A stretch of 40,601 nt of DNA from Phycisphaerae bacterium. Lineage in GTDB: Bacteria; Planctomycetota; Phycisphaerae; Phycisphaerales; UBA1924. The position numbers were made by a program, and so were the translations under genes. The stretch is from assembly GCA_016795005.1 (NCBI GenBank), contig JAEUIV010000119.1, positions 1 to 40,601 on the forward strand, in the 5' to 3' direction. The notes beneath the pieces were generated by a model. That model saw only the letters and a program-made list of their open reading frames with translations. It did not search any database and was not told the DNA's origin. Numbering within the stretch: the first letter of the stretch is position 1; the number at the start of each line of letters is the position of its first letter. Shown here piece by piece: positions 1 through 8,149 of the stretch.

Positions 1-91
1 GCGCCACCGTCCGCTTCTCGACCGTCACCAGCCGCACCGCCGCCTCGCGGAACTCCGCCGTGTACTTCCGCTTGCTCTGTCCCTTGACCAT
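1..91 (-). CDS. Partial IS3-like transposase orfA (HTH), cut by window edge
   Basis: The first 30 codons of a minus-strand gene are visible before the left edge. They read MVKGQSKRKYTAEFREAAV and onward, which is the start of the helix-turn-helix OrfA of IS3/IS1400-type transposases (the KRKYTAEFREAAVRLV pattern). This small DNA-binding subunit is normally followed by a DDE integrase OrfB. The ATG at 91-89 is preceded by a strong Shine-Dalgarno, GAAGGAGGT, 8 nt upstream on the minus strand. The element's outer end probably lies near 165-170, where the coding sequence of the neighbouring dockerin gene begins, but I cannot identify the terminal repeat with only one end in view. Family assignment rests on this short N-terminus, so IS66-like OrfA relatives cannot be excluded. 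Confidence 0.7.
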   Translation of the reverse strand, partial: MVKGQSKRKYTAEFREAAVRLVTVEKRTVA

Positions 92-350
92 CCGGTGGAC
101 CTCCTTCGGGAAGGATCGACGGATATCATCCCATCGATCCACCCCGTCCACCGCCAGTGGGCAACCTCATCCGGCTGCGTTTCATCAGGACACTGCGGCA
201 ATGATTGGATTGGGAATAGACGAGTACATCGGTTGGCCATGTAGGGCGATAAACCCTTGCGGCGATATGAATGGTGATGGTTTTGAAGACATTCAGGACC
301 GGGAGATTCTTGCTGCGGAGCCATATCCGTTCGAGGTTCGTTGTCGATGC

Positions 351-1219
351 CTAGGCTCTGTCTGACGGATCATCGGGGGCCAGGAGTCGGAGGTATCGCC
401 GCATGATGGCGAGGTTGACGAAGGCCAGGAAGCTCGACGCGAGCTTGTCGTAGCGCGTGCCCACGCGGCGGTTCTCCTTGAGCCACCCCACGCTCTGCTC
501 GACCCGGGCCCGGCGCTTGTAGGCGCGGCGGTCGAAGCGTTTCCGGCCCTCGCGTCTGACCTGATCGCTCCGCTGCGGGATCACGTCCTCGATGCCGCGG
601 CGCTCGAGGAACGCCCGCACCTTCGGGTAGCTGTACCCCTTGTCGCCCGCCATCTTCAGCGGCCAGCCGATCCAGCGCGGCGGCCGCACCTTCTCCATCA
701 CTTCGATGAAGCGCGTCGACTCGTGCGCCTGCCCGGCGCTGACGACGGCGGCCAGGGGAACTCCCTGACCGTCAGTGACCAGGTGGAGCTTTGATCCCCA
801 CCCGCCTCGCGAGCGACCCAGCGCGTGATCTCCCCGGCTTCCCGGGGCCTCTTCGCTTTTTTCGAAGCGCCCGCGGCAGAGCGCGAGGCGCGCACGCTCG
901 ACCCGTCCACGCACCAGAGGTCCCAGTCGATGTGCCCCTCTTTGTCCAGCCTGATGCGCAGCGCTTTGAGCACCTTGTCGAAGGTGCCGTCCTTCCGCCA
1001 GCGGCCGAAGCGGTGATAGACGCTCCCCCACTTGCCGTAACGCTCGGGCAGGTCGCGCCACGGCGCGCCCGTCCGCAGCACCCACAGGATGCCGTTGAAC
1101 ATCAGGCGGTGATCGTTCCACTTGCCGCCGCGCCTCTGCTTCGGCAGCAGGGGCTCGATCAGCCTCCACTGCGCATCCGAGAGATCGCCTCTGCCTTGCT
1201 TGCGTCCTGCGGTCGGCAT
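351..1219 (-). CDS. IS5-family DDE transposase made by -1 frameshifting
   Basis: The enzyme cuts and joins the IS ends through a DDE active site. The first frame starts at the ATG at 1219-1217, 6 nt after an AAGGAGG ribosome site, and carries an N-terminal domain (DLSDAQWRLIEPLLP) and the first catalytic Asp in WCVDGSS (about residue 105). The second frame carries the second Asp in MAGDKGY and the Glu in YKRRARVEQSVGWLKENRR. The frames must join near a run of six A on the coding strand (plus positions 857-862), where a -1 slip passes from the first frame to the second and gives a continuous product reaching HALGRSRGGWGSKLHLVTDG. The stop codon TAG uses the flanking TA target duplication (351-353). 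The frameshift is inferred from motif continuity and family habit; a simple inactivating indel is the alternative. Confidence 0.85.
354..370 (+). repeat. Left terminal inverted repeat of the IS5-family element
   Basis: The 17 bases GGCTCTGTCTGACGGAT match the reverse complement of 1319-1335 without a mismatch. The sequences diverge immediately inside both repeats. Confidence 0.9.
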
Positions 1220-1318
1220 CGTCGGCCTCCTTGCCGGAGGCGACAGTGTCGCGGACAATCAGACGAGGCGCAACCTGACAAGCGCCGAACGCCACGCCGA
1301 ACGGGCGCCGTACAAGTC

Positions 1319-1335
1319 ATCCGTCAGACAGAGCC
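1319..1335 (-). repeat. Right terminal inverted repeat of the IS5-family element
   Basis: This is the perfect inverted copy of 354-370. It lies about 100 nt upstream of the transposase start, so that interval holds the IS promoter and translation signals. Confidence 0.9.
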
Positions 1336-2002
1336 TAGGCGATCTTGATGGCGATGGAATCGCAGGGACATCGAAAGACATCGGCTTGATCCCACAGACC
1401 GATTGCCGAGTCAATCCGCTTTGTGTGCCCTGCAATCGCAACCAGTTTTGTTGGGGCGATGCGAATTTTGATGGACATGTGAACTTTGCCGATGTTTCAC
1501 TTGTTCTGAAGAATCTCGGTGAATACTGCCCATGCAACACCTGCGGAGCGGCCTATTGGTGCCCGGGAGATGTCGATTGTAACGGCATGGTCTGCAATCG
1601 GGATGTCCTCGCGGTTGTGGAGTCGCCAAACTACGGCCACGCTTGCGACTGGTTTGATTCGGACCATCCAACAGACCCGGATTCCACTGATCCTGCTTGT
1701 GAGACGCAGCCAACCTATCCAGGCCCGGGGGAACAGTGCGTCACTCCTCCTTGAGTCGGATCGCTCTGCGCGACGCATTCGTGTGACGGTGAGCCGGTTG
1801 CTGCGTACTGCTGGAACAACGCACACATGAGCGGGAGCCGCCTTTCTGCTGTCGGGCCAACCGGTTCTTAGTGCAGAAATGGTTGGATTCAGGCTCTCCA
1901 ACGCTCGATAGCCTCGAATCGGGCGACGACGCCTCCTGAACCCCCCCGCCATCTGTGCGTATCAACTACCAGAATCCTGCCGCGGCCCCGAGAGCACTCC
2001 TC

Positions 2003-3112
2003 ATGATCGCCCGCATCGAACAAGACCACCAGCGCTTCCGCCAGATCGTCAAGGGAAAGATCCGCGGCGACCTGCGCAAGTTCCTCTCCCGCCGCGAACT
2101 CATCGGCAAGGAGGGCCGCGGCCTCGTCTCCATCCCCATCCACGACATCGACACCCCCACCTTCCGCTACGGCGACAACTCCTCCGGCGTCGGCATCGGC
2201 GAGGGGCCGGGCGATCCGGGGGGCGGTGACACCGGCGGCGAGGAGCCGGGCCGGCACCTGCTTGAAGTGGATGTCTCGCTCGAGGAACTCGCCGACATCC
2301 TCGCCGAGGAACTGAAACTGCCGCGCATCCAGCCCAAGGGCGCCAGCCGACTCACCGCCGTGCGTGACAAGTACACGAACATCCGCACCGTCGGCCCGGC
2401 GGCCCTGCGCTCCTTCAAGCGCACTTACAAGGAAGCGCTCAAGCGCCAGGTGATGCTCGGCCAGTTCGACCCTGACAACCCCATCGTCATCCCGACGAAG
2501 CCCGACCTGCGCTTCCGCTCATGGAACGAGGTGCGCAAGCCGCAGAACAACGCCGTCATCATCTACATGATGGATGTCAGCGGCTCGATGGGCGATCAGC
2601 AGAAGGAACTCGTCCGCCTCGAGGCCTTCTGGATCGACACGTGGCTCCGGCGCAACTACGAGGGGATCGATTCGCGCTACATCGTCCACGATGTCGCCGC
2701 CCGCGAGGTGGACAAGGCGACCTTCTTCTCCATCCGAGAAGACGGCGGGACGCGCATCTCGTCCGCGTACCAGGCCTGCCGCGACCTCATCGCGCAGCGC
2801 TACAACCCCGCCGAGTGGAACATCTACCTGTTCCACTTCTCCGACGGCGACAACTCGAGCGAAGCGGACAACCGCGTCAGCGTGAAACTGCTGGTCGAGG
2901 ACCTGCTGCCGATCGCGAACCTCTTCGGCTATTGCCAGGTCACGAGCGCCTACGGCTCCGGGAACTTCATCAACGTCCTGCACGAGAGCATCACCGGGAG
3001 CCAGACCAGCCGGGGGAGCCGCGAGAACGACTCGAACCTCGTGACAAGCCGGGTGAACAGCCGGGACGACATTTACGACTCGCTGCGGACCTTCTTCGCG
3101 GCGGGGAAATAG
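2003..3112 (+). CDS. yeaH: DUF444/YeaH-family von Willebrand-like protein
   Basis: The protein belongs to the UPF0229/DUF444 family (YeaH; YhbH in sporulating Firmicutes), a stress-linked cytosolic protein of uncertain biochemistry. It normally works with the PrkA/YeaG kinase and SpoVR/YcgB. The N-terminus (DHQRFRQIVKGKIRGDLRKFL, then a GLVSIPIHDIDTPTFRYG segment and a Gly-rich linker) is diagnostic. The C-terminal half is a VWA-like fold with a MIDAS-type DVSGSMGD near residue 191, followed by WIDTWLRRNYEGID and LFHFSDGDNSSE. I chose the ATG at 2003 because family members begin just before this Gln-Phe-Arg region; the longer reading from 1955 adds an atypical 16 residues. No Shine-Dalgarno is evident. 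The usual prkA and spoVR partners are absent on both sides, so it is either orphaned or its partners lie elsewhere. Confidence 0.9.
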   Translation: MIARIEQDHQRFRQIVKGKIRGDLRKFLSRRELIGKEGRGLVSIPIHDIDTPTFRYGDNSSGVGIGEGPGDPGGGDTGGEEPGRHLLEVDVSLEELADILAEELKLPRIQPKGASRLTAVRDKYTNIRTVGPAALRSFKRTYKEALKRQVMLGQFDPDNPIVIPTKPDLRFRSWNEVRKPQNNAVIIYMMDVSGSMGDQQKELVRLEAFWIDTWLRRNYEGIDSRYIVHDVAAREVDKATFFSIREDGGTRISSAYQACRDLIAQRYNPAEWNIYLFHFSDGDNSSEADNRVSVKLLVEDLLPIANLFGYCQVTSAYGSGNFINVLHESITGSQTSRGSRENDSNLVTSRVNSRDDIYDSLRTFFAAGK

Positions 3113-3132
3113 CCCCGCAGCGCGAACACCGG

Positions 3133-3390
3133 TCACCCAAGCGTCTCGACGACCGAATACTGATCCAGGTTGACCACGACGAGTTCGCCGTCCGACTTCC
3201 TGAGTTCGAGGCGATCGAGCCAGAGCTTGTCGTCCTTGGCGTGGGCGAACCACGAGCCGGTCTTCTGCTGCCCGAAGCGGAGGACGGTCCCCTCGACGGT
3301 GGTAGTGGTGATGCCCTTGCCGAAGGGGATCTGCTGGGTGACGCGGACGAGTGTGCCGGGCTGGTAGTTGGAGACTGTCAGGGGTGGCAT
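3133..3390 (-). CDS. Small conserved-looking protein of unknown function (85 aa)
   Basis: This short cytosolic protein has no signal peptide and is rich in beta-strand-forming residues. It contains PGTLVRVTQQIPFGKG, then TVEGTVLRFGQQKTGSWFAH and DDKLWLDRLELRKSDGE, and reads like one small beta-barrel domain. Proteins of this pattern occur in other planctomycetes to my recollection, with no assigned role. It converges with the DUF444 gene, leaving 20 nt between stops. The ATG at 3390 is preferred over a TTG three codons earlier. A TAGACT box lies 9 nt upstream of the ATG, so the message may have only a very short leader. Function is not inferred. Confidence 0.65.
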   Translation of the reverse strand: MPPLTVSNYQPGTLVRVTQQIPFGKGITTTTVEGTVLRFGQQKTGSWFAHAKDDKLWLDRLELRKSDGELVVVNLDQYSVVETLG

Positions 3391-3555
3391 GGGTGACAAA
3401 GTCTAGCGAACGAGTGATTTCGGTGGAATGTGCGCGTCGAGCCGGAAGAATCGGCTTGCGAACCGGTCCGGGCGCGGCACACTGAGCTCGGTGCATCGTG
3501 CACCGCTGGACTTCTTCGAGAACGGCGAGCGCGGCTTCTAAACCAGGGGTTCTTC

Positions 3556-4791
3556 ATGCTGAAGAGAGTCTTGTTCGTTGGATCGCTCCTCATCGGCTCC
3601 CCCGCGCTCGCTGGTGATCTGACGCCTCCCGTCGGACCGGTCGCGCCGTCGCACAAGACGCTGACGCAGGTTGAGCCGCGCACGCCGATCGGGGCCGACA
3701 CCACTCCGGGAGACGCCAACTCGCTCTTCCGGATTGCTCAGTCCGGTTCGTACTATCTCACGGGGAACATCACCGGCCAGGCCTCGTTTCGTGGCATCGA
3801 GATCGCCTCGAGCAACGTGACCATCGACCTCAACGGCTACACGATGACGGGCGTGCCCCTGTCGCTTCAGGGGATCGCCACCGACGGCGTGCGCAGCAAC
3901 ATCACGATCCGCAACGGCGTGCTGCTCTCATGGGGTCAAGGCGGGATCAACCTCGTCGCCGGGGGATCGAGCGGGCAGCACACGGTGACCCAGGTGCGAT
4001 CCGAATCCAACGTGGGATTCGGGATCGCCGTGGGAGATCATTCGATCCTCAGCGATTGCGTCGCGCGCAACAACTCGGACAACGGCTTTAATGCGAATAG
4101 TTTCTGCATCTTCCGATCGTGCATTGCCAGGCTGAACAGCGGGCGCGGTTTCCGCACGTTCGGGAACTGCTCCTTCGTGGATTGCTCATCGAACCAGAAC
4201 TCGCTGGAAGGGTTCTTCGTGTTCGGAGACTGCATCTTCCGCGAATGCGTGGCCGCATCCAACTCCCTCGACGGCTTCGAAACCAACAGCGGAGTGAGCC
4301 TGATCGGGTGCATCGTGGTGAGCAATGGAGGAGACGGGTTGCTGCTGGACGATCGCTGCTCGGTGCTCGACAGCATCATCAGAAGCAACGTCGGCAGCGG
4401 AATCAACTCGGGGATCGGCGGGACAATCACCCGATGCACGATCGGATTGAACGGGCTGCACGGCCTCACGTGCGACTCGAACTCGCAGATTCTTGAGAAT
4501 ACGTCCGAGGCGAACGGCGCGACCGGAAGCGGCGCCGGGATCCACCTGAGCGGGTCGGACAATCGCGTCGAAGGGAATAACCTGGTGGGCAACGACTGGG
4601 GCGTTCAGGCGGCGGGCGCCGGGAACTTCATCGCGCGCAACACCGCTTCGGGCAATACGACCGCCAACTGGGATATCGCGGCAAACAACAAGTGCCTGGT
4701 CGTCCTCGGCGCGAATGCCGGCGCGTTCTCCGGCGATTCGGGCGGCACAAGCCCCGGTTCGACGAACCCGAACGCGAACTACACCTATTGA
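3556..4791 (+). CDS. Secreted right-handed parallel beta-helix protein
   Basis: The 411-residue product starts with a signal peptide (MLKRVLFVGSLLIGSPALA, then GDL). It continues with a domain read as a parallel beta-helix of the pectate-lyase or NosD superfamily. Repeated units of about 22 residues carry the Asn-x-(Gly/Phe) turns seen in RNNSDNGFNANSF, LNSGRGFRTFGN, SNQNSLEGFFVFGD and VVSNGGDGLLLDD. Many units contain an inward Cys (SDCVAR, RSCIAR, VDCSSN, RECVAA), suggesting a cysteine ladder. An N-terminal block (FRIAQSGSYYLTGNI, VTIDLNGYTM) is the usual entry cap. The ATG at 3556 follows CCAGGGG and yields a proper signal peptide; the longer frame from 3430 does not. Location is outside the cytoplasm. 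A carbohydrate-binding or surface role is plausible, but no catalytic residues could be assigned. Confidence 0.85.
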   Translation: MLKRVLFVGSLLIGSPALAGDLTPPVGPVAPSHKTLTQVEPRTPIGADTTPGDANSLFRIAQSGSYYLTGNITGQASFRGIEIASSNVTIDLNGYTMTGVPLSLQGIATDGVRSNITIRNGVLLSWGQGGINLVAGGSSGQHTVTQVRSESNVGFGIAVGDHSILSDCVARNNSDNGFNANSFCIFRSCIARLNSGRGFRTFGNCSFVDCSSNQNSLEGFFVFGDCIFRECVAASNSLDGFETNSGVSLIGCIVVSNGGDGLLLDDRCSVLDSIIRSNVGSGINSGIGGTITRCTIGLNGLHGLTCDSNSQILENTSEANGATGSGAGIHLSGSDNRVEGNNLVGNDWGVQAAGAGNFIARNTASGNTTANWDIAANNKCLVVLGANAGAFSGDSGGTSPGSTNPNANYTY

Positions 4792-4825
4792 GTCGAGAAT
4801 CTCGCGGAGAACACCCCGCCGGGGT

Positions 4826-5404
4826 TCAGCGCGCCGATCCGTCCCACCCGAAGAGCGGCGGAGGAACCGCGATGCCGATCGGCCAGACTCGGACGCTGTC
4901 CACCTTGTACGGCTCGAGCGGCGTGCGGCGGAGACGCACCGTGACGGGCTGAAACTCCGCCTGGTCGCCCGGCGCGCCGACGCCGTAGACGGGGCGGAGG
5001 ATTTCCACTTCTGACGTTCCGCCCGGGCGGAGCCAGACCCGCGTGATGTGATACACCGGGAGTGATTCGCTCTCGGCCTGAGGAAGACGGGCGCGCGGAT
5101 CGCCGAGTTTCATCATGAACTCCTGCGCTCGACGGGCGGTCATCCCCTCGGGGAGATTGACCACGTAGTCCCCTTCGACCGGGAAACGATTGACGACGTG
5201 GAGCAACGCCGTGCGCATGAGCGTCGGGACCGGCGCCACGTTGGGATCATTCACCGCGGCGTCGTCCTTCGCGGTTCCGATGGCGGGGTAGTTCGCATAG
5301 GACGCGCAGCCCGAAAGCATCCCGGCGGCGGCCAGCGTCAGCGTGCCGACCAGGGCGGCGAGTGTCCGAGTCCGAACGGTGTGCGTGCGCGAGGCGGTCA
5401 TCAT
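4826..5404 (-). CDS. Lipoprotein of unknown function
   Basis: The 192-residue product has an Arg-rich N-terminus, a hydrophobic stretch and a lipobox LSGC with Cys33, so it should be diacylated and anchored to a membrane. The mature part has no family I recognise. It contains NLPEGMTARRAQEFMMKLGDP and ends with VRVWPIGIAVPPPLFGWDG. The ATG at 5404 is chosen because AAGGGAG stands 6 nt upstream; a GTG at 5431 would place the Shine-Dalgarno inside the gene. The gene converges with the beta-helix gene and diverges from the epimerase gene. A TAGAGT box at 5430-5435 is the likely -10. Confidence 0.75.
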   Translation of the reverse strand: MMTASRTHTVRTRTLAALVGTLTLAAAGMLSGCASYANYPAIGTAKDDAAVNDPNVAPVPTLMRTALLHVVNRFPVEGDYVVNLPEGMTARRAQEFMMKLGDPRARLPQAESESLPVYHITRVWLRPGGTSEVEILRPVYGVGAPGDQAEFQPVTVRLRRTPLEPYKVDSVRVWPIGIAVPPPLFGWDGSAR

Positions 5405-5429
5405 CTGGCTCCCTTGCAACTGGACTTTC

Positions 5430-5435
5430 ACTCTA
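5430..5435 (-). promoter_or_regulatory. Putative -10 box for the lipoprotein gene at 4826-5404
   Basis: TAGAGT on the minus strand lies 25 nt before the ATG at 5404, leaving room for a short leader with the AAGGGAG ribosome site. No convincing -35 was seen. Confidence 0.35.
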
Positions 5436-5529
5436 ACGCTTTCGGCGGTTTGTGTGGAAGGGGTGCAGATACACCCGGAATTGCGGGTGACGCCCGGCCC
5501 GCGCGAGGATCGCGACCGACTCGGAACGC

Positions 5530-5535
5530 TATTCT
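5530..5535 (+). promoter_or_regulatory. Putative -10 box for the epimerase gene
   Basis: TATTCT lies 21 nt before the GTG at 5557, and the GAGAAGGAG ribosome site (5541-5549) falls between. The arrangement gives a short leader. Confidence 0.35.
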
Positions 5536-5556
5536 TGCCGGAGAAGGAGCGTCGAG

Positions 5557-6585
5557 GTGAGCAGCGGAGCGAGATCGGGAAAGTCCGGCGGCAAACGGTG
5601 CCTCGTCACCGGCGGCGCCGGGTTCATCGGTTCGCACCTGGTGGATCATCTGCTCGACCGGGGAGACGAGGTCGTGGTGGTGGACAACTTCTCCACCGGG
5701 AAGCGATCGAACTTGCGCGGGCACGAGAACGACACCCGCCTGCGGGTGATCGAGTCCGACGCTTCCGATGCGGTGCAAGGGTTCGGATCGCACGAGCGCT
5801 TCGATCAGGTCTACCACCTGGCCGCCGCGGTCGGCGTGAAGCGGATCATCGAGCAGCCGATCGAGAGCATCGAGACGAACATCCGCGAGACCTCGGCGGT
5901 GCTGCACTACGCGGCTTCGTGCGCCGCACGCCGGGAGACACCGCCCGCGGTGCTCATCGCGTCGAGTTCAGAGGTCTACGGCAAGGGCAGCAAAAGCCCC
6001 TTCAGCGAAGAAGACGATTGCGTCTACGGGCCGACCACGGCGCTGAGATGGTCGTACGCATGCACCAAGGCGATTGACGAGTACCTGGCGCTCGCGCACC
6101 ACGCGCGGTCGGGACTGCCCGTGGTCGTGGCGCGGTTCTTCAACACCGTCGGCCCGCGACAGGTGGGCGAGTACGGAATGGTCCTGCCGAACTTCATCGA
6201 CGCGGTGCTCGCCGGGCGCTCGCCGGAGGTCTACGGCGACGGGACGCAGACCCGGTGTTTCTGTGATGTTCGGGACATCGCGCCGGTGCTCCCCCGGATG
6301 ATCGAATCGTCCGCCTGCCACGGCCGAGTGTTCAATCTGGGGTCCGACTCGTCGATAAGCATTGCGGACCTGGCGCGTCTCGTCGCACGGACGCTTGGTT
6401 CCGATATTCAACCCGTGCTCATCCCATATGATCGGGCGTATGCTCCCGGATTCGAAGACCTCCGGCAGAGGCGCCCTGACCTCCGCCGGATCAGGGGAGC
6501 GGTGGGGTTCGAGCCGACGATCGACCTGGCGCGGACCATCCGCGATGTTGCCCGCACCCGGGGGTGGAGTGCGTCCGATCAATAA
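5557..6585 (+). CDS. NAD-dependent sugar-nucleotide epimerase/dehydratase (SDR)
   Basis: This is an extended short-chain dehydrogenase acting on nucleotide sugars, of the UDP-glucose 4-epimerase or UDP-glucuronate decarboxylase type. The Rossmann NAD site GGAGFIG is at residues 19-25. SSSEVYG (about 136-142) provides the catalytic Ser/Thr region, and Tyr167 and Lys171 in SYACTK form the YxxxK pair. The substrate-side motif FFNTVGPRQVGEYGMVLP and a C-terminal D-V-R-D-I segment (CFCDVRDIAPVL) are typical. Length (342) is normal. The GTG start is supported by a strong Shine-Dalgarno GAGAAGGAG. Only 28 nt separate it from the phosphoglycosyltransferase downstream, suggesting a common role in making a lipid-linked glycan. 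The exact sugar cannot be told from sequence. Confidence 0.9.
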   Translation: MSSGARSGKSGGKRCLVTGGAGFIGSHLVDHLLDRGDEVVVVDNFSTGKRSNLRGHENDTRLRVIESDASDAVQGFGSHERFDQVYHLAAAVGVKRIIEQPIESIETNIRETSAVLHYAASCAARRETPPAVLIASSSEVYGKGSKSPFSEEDDCVYGPTTALRWSYACTKAIDEYLALAHHARSGLPVVVARFFNTVGPRQVGEYGMVLPNFIDAVLAGRSPEVYGDGTQTRCFCDVRDIAPVLPRMIESSACHGRVFNLGSDSSISIADLARLVARTLGSDIQPVLIPYDRAYAPGFEDLRQRRPDLRRIRGAVGFEPTIDLARTIRDVARTRGWSASDQ

Positions 6586-6613
6586 GTGATTCCGCGACTC
6601 GTTTGACCCCGCG

Positions 6614-8038
6614 ATGGCGAACCCCACACCCCTCATCCTGGCATGGCAGGCCTCGCCGACCTCGTCGGACTTCGGGTCGTTGGCGAACGACCCGCTTGCC
6701 CCGGACGCGACGATCGAGCACGCGCTCCCGGTCCCATCCGTCGGCACCTCGCTGGATATTTTTCACGGGTACATCGGTGTCTTCATCGTCGCGTTCCTGG
6801 TCACGCTCGTGATGACCCCGATCATGCGACGCCTGGCCATCGCGAACGGGATCGTGGACCGCCCCAGCGAATCGCGCAAGATCCACCGTGTGCCCATCGC
6901 CTACCTGGGAGGGGTCGCGGTCTTCCTCGGGATGCTCGCCGCGATCACGTTCAGTTACGTCGCCCCGGACCTGGTGCTGGGCGGCAAGCCCGTCAGCATC
7001 CTCGAACCTCACCAGTCCCGCTTTGAGCAGTTGCCCGTGCCGATCTCCGTCGTGGTGGGAATGTTCGCCATCATGTTCACGGGGCTGCTCGACGACATCG
7101 CGCACCTGATCCCCCGGTCCAAGATCGGCGGACAACTTCTGGCGGCGGCGGCCCTTTCCTACCAGGACATCGGGACAAAGGTCGCCTCGGGACTCCTCCA
7201 GCCCATCGGCGCCTTCCTCGGAAACCAGGAACTCGTCTACCGCATCCCGCTCCCCTTCGAGATACCGGGCTACGGCTCGTCGCTCGTCATCGACCTTATC
7301 TACTGGTCCGGCGTCGTCATCATCGCCCTGTTCGTCCTCGGAGCCTGCAACGCCAGCAACCTCATCGACGGGCTGGACGGGCTGCTCAGCGGCGTGACCG
7401 CGATCGCCTCGATGGGGCTGCTGCTCATCGCGCTCTGGCTCGCCGCGTCGGACGACGGACGCCTCGATTCGGCGCGCGTCGTCCTCGCCCTCGCCCTGCT
7501 CGGCTCGTGCCTGGGGTTCCTCCCGCACAACTTCAACCCGGCGACCATCTTCCTGGGCGACGCGGGTTCGCTCCTCATGGGGTACGTGACCATCGTCATC
7601 GTGCTGATGCTGGGCGACACGGGCCGGACGCACCTCGTCGTCGCGGGGCTGATCATCTACTCAATCCCCATCATCGACACCGTTCTCGCCATGGTGCGAA
7701 GAAAGATGGCGGGCAAGTCCCTCTCCTCGGCGGACGATCAGCACCTCCACCACATGCTGAAGCGCGCGCTGGGCGTGCGCGGCGCCGTCATGACGCTGTA
7801 CGCCGCCGGGATCGCCTTCGCCGCGCTCGGGATCTGGCTGAGCATGGGCCGCGTCCGCGTCGTCTTCACCATCGCCATGGTCGTGTGGGCCTTCATCGGC
7901 GTGACGGCGGTCAAGGTGGCGCGCCGCCAGGCTCTGGAGGCCCAGGGGAAGGCGCTCGCCGAGGGCGGATCGCCCGCGACCGTCCGCCCCTCGGTGCGGA
8001 AGGACCCCGAGCCGCGAAAGCCGTCGCCGGCGCGATGA
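6614..8038 (+). CDS. WecA/MraY-type phosphoglycosyltransferase (polyprenyl-phosphate)
   Basis: This integral membrane enzyme transfers a sugar-1-phosphate from a UDP-sugar to undecaprenyl phosphate, the first step of a lipid-linked glycan. Family motifs are all visible: the Asp pair in GLLDD (160-161), NLIDGLDGL (249-257), FLGDAGS (313-319) and the cytoplasmic HLHH (377-380). About ten hydrophobic segments span the protein. The loop between the first membrane segments is long, and the 474-residue length exceeds the usual 340-370 because of an N-terminal extension of about 50 residues and a polar, proline-rich C-tail. The HLHH form points to WecA/TagO/RfbC relatives rather than to MraY itself. 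It follows the epimerase gene closely and probably shares its transcript. Lipid-sugar specificity (GlcNAc or other) is undetermined. Confidence 0.9.
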   Translation: MANPTPLILAWQASPTSSDFGSLANDPLAPDATIEHALPVPSVGTSLDIFHGYIGVFIVAFLVTLVMTPIMRRLAIANGIVDRPSESRKIHRVPIAYLGGVAVFLGMLAAITFSYVAPDLVLGGKPVSILEPHQSRFEQLPVPISVVVGMFAIMFTGLLDDIAHLIPRSKIGGQLLAAAALSYQDIGTKVASGLLQPIGAFLGNQELVYRIPLPFEIPGYGSSLVIDLIYWSGVVIIALFVLGACNASNLIDGLDGLLSGVTAIASMGLLLIALWLAASDDGRLDSARVVLALALLGSCLGFLPHNFNPATIFLGDAGSLLMGYVTIVIVLMLGDTGRTHLVVAGLIIYSIPIIDTVLAMVRRKMAGKSLSSADDQHLHHMLKRALGVRGAVMTLYAAGIAFAALGIWLSMGRVRVVFTIAMVVWAFIGVTAVKVARRQALEAQGKALAEGGSPATVRPSVRKDPEPRKPSPAR

Positions 8039-8149
8039 GCCGCGCCGGGACCTCGCGGCGCGCGAGGAAACTGGCTCCACCCCCGCGCCAGCCGCAACCC
8101 AGCCCCTGCTCCATGCGAATAGGCCGGCTTCCGTTCCCGGAGCCTGCCC

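Larger units (their letters stand above)
354..1335 (-). mobile_element. IS5-family (IS427-like) insertion sequence, 982 bp
   Basis: The element is bounded by perfect 17-bp terminal inverted repeats (354-370 and 1319-1335) and flanked by a TA duplication (352-353 and 1336-1337). It carries one transposase in two overlapping frames, the usual arrangement of the IS427 group. The reconstructed target is the palindrome GCCTAGGC. Because the IS itself starts with GGC and ends with GCC, the duplicated length could also be read as CTAG or CCTAGG; TA is preferred from the habit of the family. Both ends are intact and both frames are open, so the copy may be active. It sits inside the dockerin-repeat gene. 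Confidence 0.9.
170..1754 (+). pseudogene. Dockerin-repeat protein gene split by an IS5-family insertion
   Basis: Two plus-strand coding pieces, about 170-353 and 1338-1754, share one reading frame. The material between them is 984 bases, a multiple of three, so removing it restores a continuous reading frame. The rejoined product carries four dockerin or EF-hand style calcium loops: DMNGDGFEDIQD, DLDGDGIAGTSKD (which spans the junction), DANFDGHVNFAD and DVDCNGMVCNRD. It is also rich in cysteine pairs. Such repeats are usual near the C-terminus of secreted planctomycete proteins. The gene ends at a TGA at 1752-1754. No signal peptide or start is seen; the 5' part appears to have been removed or displaced by the IS3-like element on the left. 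The large N-terminal domain, and hence the function, is unknown. Confidence 0.72.

Noticed and set aside
25-324. Minus-strand open frame of 99 codons at the left edge
   Set aside because: It is out of frame with the transposase start that has a perfect ribosome site, and antisense to the dockerin fragment.
1755-2002. Possible gene remnant between the dockerin fragment and the DUF444 gene
   Set aside because: No frame gives a recognisable protein segment; probably non-coding or too decayed to identify.
4813-4825. Short hairpin ACCCC-GCC-GGGGT between convergent genes
   Set aside because: Only a 5-bp stem and no T run on either strand; too weak to call a terminator.
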